A stretch of DNA of 64,000 bases, from the NCBI GenBank assembly GCA_037043235.1, contig JAWRVZ010000253.1, forward strand, positions 203,501 through 267,500, written 5' to 3'. The notes beneath the pieces were generated by a model. That model did no database searches. It was not told where the DNA came from and worked only from the letters and a program-made list of their open reading frames with translations. The stretch is from Rhodeus uyekii. Lineage: Eukaryota; Chordata; Actinopteri; Cypriniformes; Acheilognathidae. This document shows, piece after piece, positions 46,890-59,739 of this stretch. Each line of letters opens with the position of its first letter. Within the stretch, counting starts at the first letter, position 1. Both the position numbers and the translations under genes were made by a program.

Positions 46890-48445
46890 CAGGTCCTTCT
46901 CAAAAAATTAGCATATTGCGATAAAAGTTCATTATTTTCCATAATGTAATGATACAAATTAAACTTTCATTATTTTAGATTCATTGCACACCAACTGAAA
47001 TATTTCAGGTGTTTTATTGTTTTAATACTGATGATTTTGGCATACAGCTCATGAAAACCCAAAATTCCTGTCTCAAAAAATTAGCATATCATGAAAAGGT
47101 TTTCTAAACGAGGTATTAACTTTATCATCTGAATAAACTAATTAACTCTAAACACCTGCAAAAGGTTTCTGAGGCTTTTAAAAAAAAACAGCCTGGTTCA
47201 TTACTCAAAACCACAGTCATGGGTAAGACTGCCGACCTGACTGCTGTCCAGAAGGCCATCATTGACACTCAAGCGAGAGGGTAAGACACAGAAAGAAATT
47301 TCAGAACGAATAGGCTGTTCCCAGAGTGCTGTATCAAGGCACCTCAGTGGGAAGTCTGTGGGAAGGAAAAAGTGTATCAAAAAATGCTGCACAACGAGAA
47401 GAGGTGACCGGACCCTGAGGAAGATTGTGGAGAAGGACCGATTCCAGACCTTGGGGGACCTGCAGAAGCAGTGGACTGAGTCTGGAGTAGAAACATCCAG
47501 AGCCACCGTGCACAGGCGTGTGCAGGAAATGGGCTACAGGTGCCGCATTCCCCAGCTCAAGCCACTTTTGAACAAGAAACAGCGGCAGAAGCGCTGGGCT
47601 ACAGAGAAGCAGCACTGGACAGTTGCTCAGTGGTCCAAAGTACTTTTTTTCGGATGAAAGCAAATGTTGCATGTCATTCGGAAATCAAGGTGCCAGAGTC
47701 TGGAGGAAGACTGGGGAGAAGGAAATGCCTGAAGTTCAGTGTCAAGTACCCACAGTCAGTGATGGTCTGGGGTGCCATGTCAGCTGCTGGTGTTGGTCCA
47801 CTGTGTTTTATCAAGGGCAGGGTCAATGCAGCTCGCTATCAGGAGATTTGGGAGCACTTCATGCTTCCATCTGCTGAAAAGCTTTATGCTCACAGTGCCA
47901 AAACCACTGGTAAATGGTTTACTGACCATGGTATTACTGTGCTCAGTTGGCCTGCCAACTCTCCTGACCTGAACCCCATAGAGAATCTATGGTATATTGT
48001 GAAGAGAAAGTTGAAAGACGCAAGACCCAGCACTCTGGATGAGCTTAAGGCCGCTATCGAAGCATCCTGGGCCTCCATAACACCTCAGCAGTGCCACAGG
48101 CTGATTGCCTCCATGCCACGCCCCATTGAAGCAGTCATTTCTGCAAAAGGATTCCCGACCAAGTATTGAGAGCATAACTGCACATAATTATTTCAAGGTT
48201 GACTTTTTTGTATTAAAAACACTTTTCTTTTATTGGTCGGATGAAATATGCTAATTTTTTGAGACAGGATTTTGGGGTTTTCATGAGCTGTATGCCAAAA
48301 TCATCAGTATTAAAACAATAAAACACCTGAAATATTTCAGTTGGTGTGCAATGAATCTAAAATAATGATAGTTTAATTTGTATCTTTGCATTATGGAAAA
48401 TAATGAACTTTTATCACAATATGCTAATTTTTTGAGAAGGACCTG
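46890..48445 (+). mobile_element. Tc1-like transposon, near full length, decayed
   Basis: TA target duplications at 46888-46889 and 48446-48447. Inverted repeats of about 200 bp begin CAGGTCCTTCTCAAAAAATT. The motif tctcaaaaaattagcatat occurs at both edges of each arm (IR/DR architecture). The transposase inside is frameshifted. Confidence 0.92.
47219..48169 (+). pseudogene. Tc1-like transposase pseudogene
   Basis: Starts ATGGGTAAGACTGCC (MGKTADLTAVQKAIID), then shifts by one base near 47265 into KREGKTQKEISERIGCSQSA (paired-type helix-turn-helix). A second shift lies near 47640 (FFSDESKCCMSFG, first catalytic Asp region) and a third near 47735. The last frame carries VMVWGAMSAAG, LSWPANSPDLNPIENLWYIV (second Asp and Glu of the DDE triad) and runs to the stop at 48167-48169. 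At least three frame breaks, so inactive. Confidence 0.9.
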
Positions 48446-48461
48446 TAGGAGGAAGTTGTTA

Positions 48462-48830
48462 TGAATATGAGCTCAGCGTTCCCCTCTCTGGCCACTAGTG
48501 GGAGCTCACATATATACTGACTCTACACTACACACTACACACTACACTACCCAGAAACCCACACATTGGACTGATTGCACACACCAGCTGGACACCATCA
48601 TGACTGTTTGTCACACCAGCTGTTATCCATCATATAAACTATAAAGGACTCCTTCACCCATACACGACCTGTGAAGTCTTGATTTGCCATTGCGATCATT
48701 ATTATTCCTGTCTGTTTATCTTGTTACCGATTCTGTCTGTTTGCCCGTGTTTGATTATGTTCTGGCTGCCCCGACCTGTGCCTGGAATATTGCTTGTGAT
48801 TGATATCTGCCTGTCTCAGGCCTTGAAATT
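48462..48830 (+). mobile_element. possible LTR fragment
   Basis: Begins TGTTATGAATATGAGCTCAG and contains ataaactataaagg and tgtgaagtcttg followed by a T/G-rich segment, a layout typical of fish gypsy R-U5. No partner LTR or target duplication was found. Confidence 0.3.
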
Positions 48831-49356
48831 CGTTGTGAAAAGGGCACTGCCAAGTTGCCTTAGACATTATAGAAATTTAAAGGGCACCAAGGCATTTTTT
48901 TGTTGTCTAATAAGGGCACAAAGGCAATATTGAAAACGTCATAAGGGCATTAAGGCAATTTACGTTTTATGTACATTAGCATAATGTTTGCTACTTTTTA
49001 TATTGTCCGTTTCATACTCTTTAATTTTCTGTGATTATTGATGTTACACCCTATAGAATGCCAAACAAAATTATCTATGATGATTTAACACTTTTCTTGT
49101 GATTGGTACAGAGTTGAATAGTTAACATACTACGAGTAATAGCTCTTTTTAAAGGAAGATTAATTGTTAAAAGTATCAGTTTTCAAATGCAGTCCTTCTT
49201 GGCTTTGAAGCTTCATCTGATGTAATTTTTTAGTGTAGGCGCTTTGGTCTGTTGAGCAGACGGCTACAGTTGGGTACTTGGCACAGAGTCCTCCAAATCA
49301 ATGGTAACGGGGGGAAAGCATATAGTGTCAAATCTAGCCAGTTGTTAACTTATGCA
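48831..49356. other. intergenic sequence, internal short repeats
   Basis: Four to five imperfect copies of aagggcac(c)aaggca lie within 48838-48960. Otherwise nothing recognised. Confidence 0.5.
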
Positions 49357-51563
49357 TCAAGCCCCAGAAATCCTGGTTCTTCCATCAGGGAAAACCAATG
49401 AGGTCAGTGAGACATCCGATTGTCTGCGAACACATCTACCGCTGTTCCATACGTCCTCCATATCATCTGCAGCACTTCTGGGTGTAGTGTCCGATCTCTC
49501 TGATGGTCTCTCTGTCTCTTGACTGAGTGTCCATGGTCTGATTGAGTCGGCCAGGTAGATACACTGCTCGTATGGACAGCAGGTTGACCTTGGCTCAAAC
49601 AAGCAGGTTTGAAGCGCACTCTGTGACCTTGTACCTCCCTGATGGTTGATATAGAAAATGGTCACGTTGTTGTCTGTGCGCACCAAAACTTGTTTTCCCC
49701 TAGTTTGAAAGTAAAGAAGGGTATGAAACACTGCTGTCATCTCCAGGACATAGCTGACCAAATTCAATTGCCATTAATTCCTCTTATGCACCCGACCCAC
49801 CCAATCTGAGAAGGCTGACATCTGCCCTTATGACCTCCCACCATAGGAGGTCACAATGGTACTCATCTGAAAAGAAACTCCTGGGACCAAGGAGCCAAGG
49901 AGCCATGGCTTCCATGCAATGATATGTGGCTCTGATCTTCTTGCATTTGTTTCATATTGGACACACAGGTTTTTGAGTGATCCAACGTTGGAAAGGTCTG
50001 ACCCACAACAGTCCTAGTGGTACCACTATTGATGCTGTTGTGAGATACCCCAATTGTCTCAGGAGAGCAATGTATTCCCGACTGTGGCCAACCTGAACCT
50101 AAAGTTACCTTACAGCCCTCAGAATTGACCTCATTCTCTCTGGAGTTGGAAAAGCCAACATCATGACAGAGTTGAGAACAATACCTATGAAACTGGTGAA
50201 ATGCATGGGGACGAGCTTGCATTCCAATTCCCTGCAATTGATTACGTGTTTGATCCAATGGTTGATGGGATGATGCACAGACAAGCCAGTCGTCCAAGTA
50301 TGGCAACATTTTCATGCTTGACTTATGGATTGGTTCAAAAACTGCCTGGAGAAATGTGGATATGCGGAACTGAAATATCTGATCCTTGAATGCAAATCGA
50401 AGGTATCCCATATGGAACAATTGGATTATGAAAATAGGCATCTTTCAAATCTATTGTTCTGAACAAAGCTTGTAGCACTCGGAATGGCAAAAACTTTAGA
50501 AACCGATTCAAATTTCTTAAATCTAATATCTATCGAAACCCAGCACCTTTCTTTACAACAAGAAAATAAGTGGAAAAAATCCCCTGGGATGAACTTGAGG
50601 GTCGACTGATTCAATAGCACGCTTGTGCAACAACATCTGAACTTCGTCCACAAGTTTCTCTGATTGGCGTGGATCATGATTAATGTATGTCTCACACCAG
50701 TATGAACAGGAGGTCGACAGTGAAACTGTGTAGTCCATCAAGAGCCACTGATTTGTTGTTATTGATATCCAATGGTCCAGGTGACTTTCTGTGAAACAGC
50801 CCACTGTCAACCTTTCAGCGTTAACGGTCCCCTGAACGGCCCAGGTGTCGTGCATGAAAGACTGTAAGGCCACAAGCTTATGTGCCAAAGAATTAGAAAC
50901 ACAGCCAAGGCTTTCTGTGGAATTGTATGTACGAGACAGTAGTTCATCAGAGCGTCTCTACTCAACAACAGGATAGCACACGGTTTTCAAGAAGTGCCTC
51001 ATCGGGAGACACAATGAATCCAGCCACACTAAAGTTGTAAACTATAAGTTGCATGCTAAATCCCACTGCTTCTGTGTCCTGCATCACAGTCAGTGTGTGG
51101 GCTAAACGATCCGGACGAGTAGTCTTTGATGGGTTTTGTAGCGCAGACACCAACACGCTGTAAAGCCAGTGTATTGAGTCATTCCAAAGGATTGTCTCTG
51201 TGCACGACGTAGAAAAACATTCTCAGAGCAGACTGCTGCTTGGGGAGGATCCAGATTAATGTGAGCAAGCATCGCTTTTAATGCTCTTTTCAGTGATGCA
51301 ATAACTAAAACACTTACTTCAAAGTGTCTCACTGCCAGAGAATAAAGTTTGTTGAGAGTTTGTCTTGATAGCTTCATGATTATGGTTGCCTGAGTAAAAT
51401 GAGCCCTCCCCCTTGTGTCTAAGATATTGTAATCCAGAGTTATGTTCAATGCAAAATCCTGATGCAAGTTACCATAGTATGAATAACATGAAGGGAATGA
51501 AGCAGGAAGTGCAAGATCTGGATTAAAAACATTTAATAGAACGGTCCCTTCACTGAGTCTCAT
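49357..51563 (-). pseudogene. decayed DIRS-like retrotransposon
   Basis: Minus-strand order: 51563-51102 gag-like; 50888-50430 RT N-part (LVDEVQMLLHKRAIESVDPQ, HPRGFF, SIDIRFKKF); 50441-49863 RT palm (LRFAFKDQIFQFR, MLPYLDDWLVCASS with the YxDD box); 49767-49357 RNase H (VLVRTDNNVTIFYINHQGGT, then LHPEVL). The motif order and the RTD...YINHQGGT block are typical of DIRS elements. Frameshifts between segments; the tyrosine recombinase was not found. Confidence 0.8.
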
Positions 51564-51989
51564 GAGCTTCTGTGTTTAGATTTTACATTTGAACTTGGAG
51601 TTTGAACAGTCTTGGCTCATCTGAACATTCTGTCATTGAAAATCAATAGAATTTTTTTCCTGGCTTTGATTTTCATTTTTAGGAAAACCGTAAGTCCGAT
51701 CACTGAGAAAAGCTATTGCACATTAAGTCAGAACAGTCTGACGGTCTTGGCTGAATTTGGGCTTGTAGCATTTAAACAAGCTATAGGCTTCTAATTTAGT
51801 CTCAGAATAATTCATTCATTTCATTTGAGGAAAGTGATTCTTTTGAACTGATATAAATAGAGAGGAGGAGGGGGGGTATACGTATGTAATGACTTATCTG
51901 GTCATGACTTATCTGTTACCCTAAATAAGAAATTTAAGAGTTCGGTTCAGACAATTCAATCCAAACGATTCATTCAAATGAATCGATTC
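51564..51989. other. intergenic sequence, nothing recognised
   Basis: AT-rich, with a GA/G-rich run near 51860-51880. Confidence 0.5.
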
Positions 51990-52201
51990 GGATCAACACT
52001 ACGCCAACTTTCACTCGCGCGCGCGCACACACACATCGCGGAGGTGCGAGACGCGACCGTGCGCGCCGTGGCGTCGCGTTCACGCTTCTGCAATAAAGCG
52101 GAAGTAGTAGTATTTCTCTCTTTATTTTAAACTGACAGAAGTGAGTCGTTTGGTCCTGATGTGGAGGGGCGCATTCCGCAGGATTTGATGTAACTGTGGA
52201 A
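51990..52201 (+). promoter_or_regulatory. CpG-rich patch, candidate ctxn3 promoter
   Basis: A patch rich in CG dinucleotides (cgcgcgcgc, gcgcgccgtggcgtcgcg) stands out against AT-rich, repeat-derived surroundings between the DIRS-like remnant and the DIRS gag-like fragment. Teleost promoters often look like this. The assignment to ctxn3 rests on strand and the candidate exon that follows. Confidence 0.4.
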
Positions 52202-52232
52202 ATGGATCCCACATTCTCACAGGGAGACAAAG
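52202..52232 (+). CDS. possible ctxn3 first coding exon
   Basis: ATG at 52202 encodes MDPTFSQGDK and reaches a donor AAAG|gtgcga in phase 1. Spliced to 63748 this would give an uninterrupted N-terminal extension of 40 residues ahead of the canonical cortexin start. It lies in a local CpG-rich patch (51995-52090). Evidence is only phase compatibility, composition and strand. It could equally be an untranslated first exon or chance. Confidence 0.35.
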
Positions 52233-53021
52233 GTGCGAGTCAGTCCATCAAATATCGATCACATAACTGTCATCTGCACACTTAATCAATATATGAGTCT
52301 TTGTTCATGTCGCTCCATCGCTGTTTGTGTCGAGTCTTGTCATTTCACTTGTTGATCGATCATGACACGAGCAGAAACCGCATTAACATCAAGTGATTGT
52401 TGCAGATCCACAGCCTCATGTTTCCTGACTCTGTCGGTGTGTGTGTATAACCACAGAGTTCATGCTCATCGTCGGACTGCAGTGGAAAGGGTGTCGCCTC
52501 ACACACTTCAGTTCATCTGCAATCAGTAGCGGAGAAATATGAGGATTCATGGGTTTATGATAATGGAGTCATTATGAATTGTATCATTATGAATCTTCAT
52601 GCAGCAGCAGCTTTCACAATAACACGATGTGTGACTTTGTGTATGTGTGTGCTCTGCATGCTTCTGCTGATCACATTGTTTAGATTATCAGATTATCCTC
52701 CTTTCATGTAAACTGCAATTTAATATCTCCATCAGAACTGCTCTATAATAAGATGCAGTGACTTCTGTTGCTTAAGTGATTCTCTTTCTGTCTTTCTCTC
52801 TGTCTCTCTCTCTCTCTCTGTCTTTTTCTCTCCCCCCTCTCTCACTTCCTCCCCTCTCTCTGTCTTTCTCTCTACTGCAGTAAGATCTGTATTAATTTGC
52901 CACTTCTAAGGAAACTTTAATCCTTAAAATAAATACCCATTATCACATATTGTGTATTTCTATAGTACGGTAAAAATATTTTATTAATGTAGAATTAGGT
53001 AGGATTTGCACATGGTTTTAC
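52233..53021. other. intergenic or ctxn3 intronic, nothing recognised
   Basis: Contains a (CT)n tract near 52780-52880. No gene or element identified. Confidence 0.5.
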
Positions 53022-53668
53022 TTGGACGAAGCCAATTGCCGCCAGCTGGTGGGCCCTATTCCTTCCTCCCGGACTGAGGTCGTCATTCTCTGCGGTTGCC
53101 CCTATCTCTTGTCCATTTTGCAAATGAGAGCTTCCACCCTCCTCCCGCCATCGCAGACATCGTCTCCCTCATCACTGACAAGGACGAGGATTCTAAGTCC
53201 CTTTCAACATTAGAGAAGTACTGGGTAGTGCTCCGACACAGGTGTCCTTTTAGACCTCCAGGAGGAGCTTGCCAGGGTCCTTAAAAAAAGTGTCTAGGAA
53301 CTCACCCTTGAATGGAGTGCTCCAGACGAGCCCTCAAGGAGGAAGCTTGACTCCTGGTACTTCTAGTCAGGCCGCTTCTAGAAGAAAGTCTGTATTTTTC
53401 TCCTACATGCATGAGCACGTGGTGAAGTCGTGGTCTGTGCCCCAGTCGGTGTGTTCACGCTCGGTTGGTAGATTTACGGCTCATCTCTCTGAAAATGCCA
53501 ACAGGAGCATTTTTCGGAAGTGCAAAGGGAATGAGTCACGTGATCCCAAGGTGTGACAGATCCAGGAGAAGCCCCCGCTGCAGCAGTGTCTAACTTCTGC
53601 GGCCGGGCCAGCTTGTCTAGGTCCATCAGCATAAAGGCCTGGCTGCAGAAGATAGTTAAGTTAGCCAA
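53022..53668 (+). pseudogene. possible retroelement gag remnant (DIRS-type?)
   Basis: Broken frames include PPAIADIVSLITDKDEDSKS and G+C-richer codon-like sequence with RRALKEEA and GAFFGSAKGMSHVIPRC stretches. It resembles gag-like regions of DIRS elements, but without a decisive motif. Confidence 0.3.
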
Positions 53669-54158
53669 GTTAGCTAACTAACTAGTTAAGTTAGTTAGTT
53701 TTGTTAGAAGTAAGTTAGCCAAGTGCCGCCTTCTGTATTATGTCCTCTCAGTTCCTGTAGGCGACAATTGCAATGGACTCCTCATGGAGAGTGGTGCGGT
53801 GTGAATAGTCTGGGATCGCTTCGGGAGGACAGAAGTAACCTGAAACGTTTTGTGCACACAAAACACTCATTACAACTAACATTAAGCAAATCTTCACAAA
53901 CCTTATGCCTTTACGAGGAGGGATTAGTTTTATCTGTCTTAATCCGTCTCAGAAGGTGTGAAATGGCTTTGACAGCATTAGACCAAGATGAGCACTTGGA
54001 CAATTGATCTACTAGATCTTTACTTTCTGTGATTTCTGTTTGAAACATCTGAACCTGTTTTACTTCTGGTTCTCCTACCTGGAGTTTCGGTACATTATTG
54101 AGGTCTTTCTTTCACAGTAATGATGGACCAGAGCACCAGTTGGATGAGAGGAACTCAT

Positions 54159-55021
54159 TTATTGTTCTTCCTTTTGAAGCATTGTCCGGTTGGTTCTCAT
54201 CCATTGGGACATGCATATTGTTTGGGTGCTGTGCTTTGGTGTATTCTTGGACTCATTGGCTACAAATGTATGAAAATGGTAGGCATCGTTATGAATGTAT
54301 CCCAAGACCACTTTAGAGTCAGTCCAAAAATATTTATTGAAGTCAAGTTCTTCATATATGCTGCTCTTGTTCAGTGCAAGAAAACCTACTCCCTGGCAAA
54401 AAAAAAGAAGCATGTTCCCCAGGGTCACGCGCACCCCCCCTGGCATGGGGCGCGCCCCACTATTTGAGAACCACTGCCTTAACCACAGGTACTTCCATCA
54501 GAGAAATTATGTATTTCTGGTTTTTACAATCTTACCAGATTCAGCAGGTAAATATCATTGTGGTGTGTTCACCTTTTCCATAATTGATGAAGTCATTCTG
54601 CCCTCTCTCTCACCTTGGGCTAAGTGCATGGGAGAGTGGATCATCCAAGCCTGTACCCTAGCAGCAAATTTCTTGTAGGATCCTTTTATCATTGGGAACA
54701 TGGGGAGCTACAAAGCCCAAAAGGATCGCACATGGCTGCTGAATGGTTTGTTCCATTGTCTCTACACTTATGACCTCAACATCAACATAAGTCTCTTTTG
54801 ATGAACTGAGCAGCTAATGAGTTGACTATTGCTAATGAATTGACTATGCTCACTAGATATCGAAGTCCATAGATTGCACAACCAGGAGAAGGCACTGCGC
54901 TGAAAAGATTAATATTTAGTCGGGAATCTTGAAGCGCTGAATTAGTGTCTTCATTTTTCGACCACAAGGTAATCCTGGGCATTTTCTGGAACATGAAACT
55001 GGTGGAAAAAAATTCTATCAC
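54159..55021 (-). pseudogene. BEL/Pao retrotransposon pol fragment
   Basis: The minus-strand frame 54446-54159 contains FWTDSKVVLGYIHND, then YHFHTFVANE, the characteristic BEL/Pao RNase H block. The frame 55021-54782 is weakly similar to the preceding connection region. Truncated and broken. Confidence 0.75.
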
Positions 55022-56639
55022 CTACTACAGCGAGATTGTTTGTCATGTCTGGTCCTGGTAACATATGTTCATTGAGTCTTGTACCTTTAAATTCTGCGGA
55101 ACAATCAAAAACAACCATTGGCTTTTTTGGATGGTAGTTGCCTTGATGATGAGGTGTTTACCACTTTTCACCTTCATCATTTCTCTTTTCATCATCATCA
55201 TCACCTCTCTCAATGATGTCATTCATGTCAGTAATGTAGTCTGTCTTGTATTTCTCATTTCTACAGAACTTGTTCAAGGTAAGGTGGTCAGGTGAGTATG
55301 GCCGTTGTTTGAATGGAAGAGGCAATGTCATTGAGCATTTTTCCTTATGCTGTAGTGTCTGGACAATGGCTCAAAATAATTGATCAAACACCAATATCGA
55401 GTTGTGATTTTGAGTAAGCCTCAGCGCCTCTGGAAGTCTGAGAGCCCAGTTTTATGGCTCTTTGGACATTAAACACAATGTCTTAGGTCCTCCAGTCCCC
55501 CCACCCCCACTCCCTGGAGAAGGCCATCTGGTGACCTAAGACGCATACACCTACACTGAATACACAAAACTGCCTAGATGGTCTGTGTAACTCAAATGCA
55601 CAGCTATCTCAACCTGTATATGATGTGTTCATATGTATGTATGCCGTTCATGTTGTAACCATTTTAGTTATGTTTTATTAGTTAGATTGGATGTTTAAAT
55701 ATGGTTAACCTTGTGTAAAGAGACACCACTCTGCCTACATCATGTTTGCTGTCTTTTATATTCTTGAAAAGATTATGTATATTGTGCAATGCTAAAATGC
55801 ATCATCATTTCTATCAATCTGTTAAACCAAAGTATGTCCAATTCAGACGGCATCATAAAATATGCTAAATTAGCTGGGAACAGAAACAAAGGGACATTTC
55901 ACGCTCTACACTTCCAACCCAGTGATTTGCTCTCCGGCAAAGAATGGGCGCATCCCAATGCATCTTTAAAAATACCTGACACCAGATACGCTATGATACG
56001 CCAGATATGATTTTGCTACATGCTTTTGTTACCTTTTTAGTACAATAGAATAGAAAGACTCTTATTTAATTCAACACGCCATATATATTCATAATTTCTT
56101 ATCCATTATGATCATCAATACATTATTTGATCATAACATGTGATTTAAACGTGTGCATAAATCCCCATTTTAGTTTATTCGCTACAATGCCTTCTTGTCT
56201 ACAGTGGTTTCTCTAGAAACACATTATCATCTTGAGAGGGTTTTTTTTTTGTCATCAAACTCGAGTAAGGATGGCATTCAAAAGTCTCCTTTGTGACTAT
56301 TCTGTGACAAATTCTCTGACTGCTGATGATTAATTGATGCCAGTGTTGCCATATTGGGTGGGTTCCCGCCCAATTGGGCTCCTTTTGGTGGCGTCCGACC
56401 GGAAAAAAATGCATTGGGCTGGTCGATAAAAATTGGGCTTGTTTTTGATGTCAAACCCGCCCAAATTTCCTATATAAATGCATATAAATTCCATTAAAAC
56501 AAGCCTACAAATGCATGTAAATTCCACTAAAACAATCGCGTGGCGGTTCCTGGGCGGGAATTTTTGTAGATGGGCGTTTTTTTTTGCTCTAGTTGGGCTG
56601 GAAATCGTCAGACTGACAACACTCAACACTGATTGATGC
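55022..56639. other. intergenic sequence, little recognised
   Basis: No family motif seen in either strand. A pyrimidine-rich (C) stretch lies near 55493-55515. Confidence 0.4.
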
Positions 56640-57420
56640 CTGATTTGGAGTAGCCCACAGTTAAGTTTTGGTCCTTCATCTGATCTGGATACGGCCCGGA
56701 TCCGGCTGACCACGGTAACCTCGGAATAAACAGAGACCAATATCAGCGTAGATTCCATTCTTCTTCTGATGAATTGAGTACATCAGGTGTTATGGGAATG
56801 TTCCCGGTTCCGTCTGACCTAAATTATGCAGCCTAACAATCATTTTAAATGATTTGGATTAAAAATGTATGTATAATGTGTTATGTGTATGCCAGGTTGA
56901 AGAGATGTGTCTTTAGTCCAGATTTAAACTGACAGAGTGTGTCTGCTTCCCGAACTGTATTAGGAAGACTGTTCCAGAGTTTAGGAGCTAAATAGGAAAA
57001 AGATCGACCGCCAGCAGTTGACTTTGATATTCTAGGTATTATAAGCTGGTCAGTATTTTGGGATCGCAATAGACGTGAAGGACTATAATGTGTTAAGAGA
57101 TCACTCAAGTACTGTGGAGCTAAACCATTTAATGCTTTGTAAGTCATTAGCAAGATTTTAATATGTATTTGGTGTTTAATAGGAAGCCAGTGCAGGTTTG
57201 ACAGAACTGGGCTAATATGCTCATACTTCCTGGTTCTAGTAAGAACTCGAGCTGCTGCATTTTGGACCTCCACTGTAATAGGTTTTATCTGCTGCTGTGA
57301 TGTAATTTCTATGTATAAGTGACAGAAATGAGGCTTTCCAGTCCACAATCTGAATTGGACCACCATTGAACAGTGTAGGCTTAGGTATGAGTAATCTGTT
57401 GAAGGCTGTGCTGTCCTGAA
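56640..57420 (-). mobile_element. L2-like LINE 3' end fused to composite-repeat sequence
   Basis: The minus-strand frame 57366-56881 (161 codons) reads EVQNAAARVLTRTRKYEHIS, PVLSNLHWLPIKHQIHIKIL, ALNGLAPQYLSDLL and LWNSLPNTVREADT. This is the conserved C-terminal region of L2/CR1-type LINE polymerases. The adjacent 56640-56830 repeats the 7100-7250 segment (gttatgggaatgttcccggt). Confidence 0.8.
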
Positions 57421-57430
57421 CTGCTTGAGC

Positions 57431-57828
57431 TGTCACGGCTCTGTCATTCCAGTTTGGTCTTTTCGAGTGTCTGTTGACAGAGCCCTGACACTGCCCCTTT
57501 ATTGTGTCTTGTCATTGTGCAACCTCGCCCACCTTGTTACCGCGTTTCCCTTGAGTGTTGTCAGCTGTTCTCAGCTCGTTACCTTTCCTCATGTGTCCCT
57601 ATTTAATCCCAGTGTGTTTGCTGTCCTTTGTGGTCTCGTTGTCTCTCTTGTTTTACAATGGTCGTGGTCCTGGTTTATGCTATGTTTTAGTTCTGAGCTT
57701 ATGTCATGTGATGGCATGTTATGTTTCCCCCCCCCCTCGTGGGGTTTTCTTTTATGTATTATGTTCTCTGGTTATTATTAAATCCTTTTCCTCTGCAATT
57801 TGAGTCCTCCCCATATTGTGTCGTGCCA
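57431..57828 (+). mobile_element. solo LTR, TSD TGAGC
   Basis: TGTCACGG...CGTGCCA, flanked by perfect TGAGC repeats (57426-57430 and 57829-57833). ATTAAA at 57777-57782. The 3' half resembles the 202-985 family and the LTR at 5449. Confidence 0.8.
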
Positions 57829-59739
57829 TGAGCAAGGTGAGACCCTTCAGTGAGAGTTGTTGACTGGACAGCATTGTATTGCTGTTGTGTCATGGGGAGA
57901 TTTAATTTCTCTGACTAGTTAATTCTGTATTGATTGACTCTTTGGCTCTTGATTTATTTCTTCATCATTTGATTTCACTCAAAGTCTAAATCATTTTATA
58001 TCTGTAGCTGTTCTAATTCAAACTTTTGAGTTTGTAGCTCTTTTCTGAGTTCCTCTTCTAAGGTTCTTTTTTTCCATCTGTTGTCCTTCCGTTTGCATCA
58101 TGTATTCAGCCTCTTTCACAGCCTGCTCTGCAGCAGCATTTGCTTGATCTACAAGAAGTTCCAGAATGGCTGCTGACACTTGTTTGTGAAGCATTGGAAT
58201 CATATATCGAGCGACCGCTGATGGTCTGAAATCTGTAGACCATTACACTATAACATGCTATAATTGCGATTTCCACGTTGAGCAAGCATGTGCAATGGTG
58301 ATTTGAAACATTTGAAGGTGAAGCTCTCACTGTAGTGGACATCATCCGTATAATGGCCAAACATTACTGATGTTTATTGCGTCCACTCCAGAAAATCACT
58401 GTAAGAGCTGAACAAACAAAATATGCAAAATAATATAAAGTATGCATTAAGAAATTACACACATTACAACTAACATTAAACACATTTACACAACCCGTAT
58501 GCCTTTACAATGAGGTGCTTACAAACCTGATAACTTTTTATCTTCAAATTATTTCTGCGTGCTCTCCCTTTCGTTTCCCCGTAGAGCTCAGTAGACCGTA
58601 ACAGCCGTTGAAATAAACCACCTCCTTAGTAAATGGATAATTCAGATCTAATACATTTAAACTATATAAAAGTGTGTACAAAACAAATTAGAAGATCATT
58701 TACAATTAAGTCTGTTACAATATTTACTCTCTGACTGACAGGTTCAGCTCCTCGTCTTATCCTAAAAGGTGGGGGAGAGCAGCATAAAGGATAAAAGAGT
58801 GGTGGTCCGTATTTAAAATTTCTACAAAAAGGAGACACTTCAAATGCTTGCTCAAAATATGATGGAAATTTTTTTTGTGTTTTGTTAATTACTATTTGCC
58901 TTTTATGCACCTTGATATGTGTTGATCTGTTCTGCATGCTCATGATTAAAGACAGAGTTTCTGTACTATGGGAAGAAAGTCAGCTTCATACTGAACCACT
59001 TTAAGAACGTCTTTGTTTCATGTTTATTTCTGTAAAGTGAATACGTTTGTCTGCGTACTAGTTTTGATTTCCTTAATCTACCGCTGTTATCTTTCTCTTT
59101 GTGTTTTCCATTTATGCCGAGTCATATTTGAGGGCACTGTTGGTGAGGATAATTTTAGTACTGTGCAACAGTATTCCCAGCAGGCAAGGGTAGTCTGGCT
59201 ATACTTAATCAACACAATTTCTGACGTTTCACTTCAATCTCCTGGGAAGGGGAGGACATTCTTTAATGTATAAATTAAAAATATCATTGCATCTGATTAG
59301 GTTATTGGTACCATTGTGAGCCCAGCTGCTTCTTCTACCATTTTTACTCCTTCAAACACTGATCACTGATCATTACTCCCGAGTCTTTAGGGGGTAGAGA
59401 GCATTTTATCTGGTCTCAATTTAACACAACTGCCCAGCCAAGAGCAGTCCAAGTCAATTCTAGGGATTGTTGATGTTCCTAATTTCTGATAATTCATTAG
59501 AGGTGATCAAAGTAATAAATGAGGTGAATCAAAGTTATTTGAACAGTAAGAAATGGTGAAATGCATTGATGAAACTGAGGCCCCGATCTCATTTTGGCTA
59601 GCTGGATAAGTGTATGTGTGCAGCTTTTCAGGGCTAACTACAGCAGTGCTCCCCACCACAGTGTTTGACACATTAAAATATGTGACTGTCCTGTGAGAGC
59701 TTGCACTTTCCTACAGTTTGGACTCCCAGCTGTGACACT
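57829..59739. other. intergenic sequence, minor remnants
   Basis: 58445-58520 matches 53860-53935 (acattacaactaacattaa...gcctttac), so an unnamed repeat is shared. The minus-strand frame at 58018-58203 is Ala/Glu/Gln-rich and might be part of a gag coiled coil, unproven. Confidence 0.35.

Noticed and set aside
47262..48169. Functional Tc1 transposase
   Set aside because: At least three frameshifts split the DNA-binding and catalytic parts between frames.
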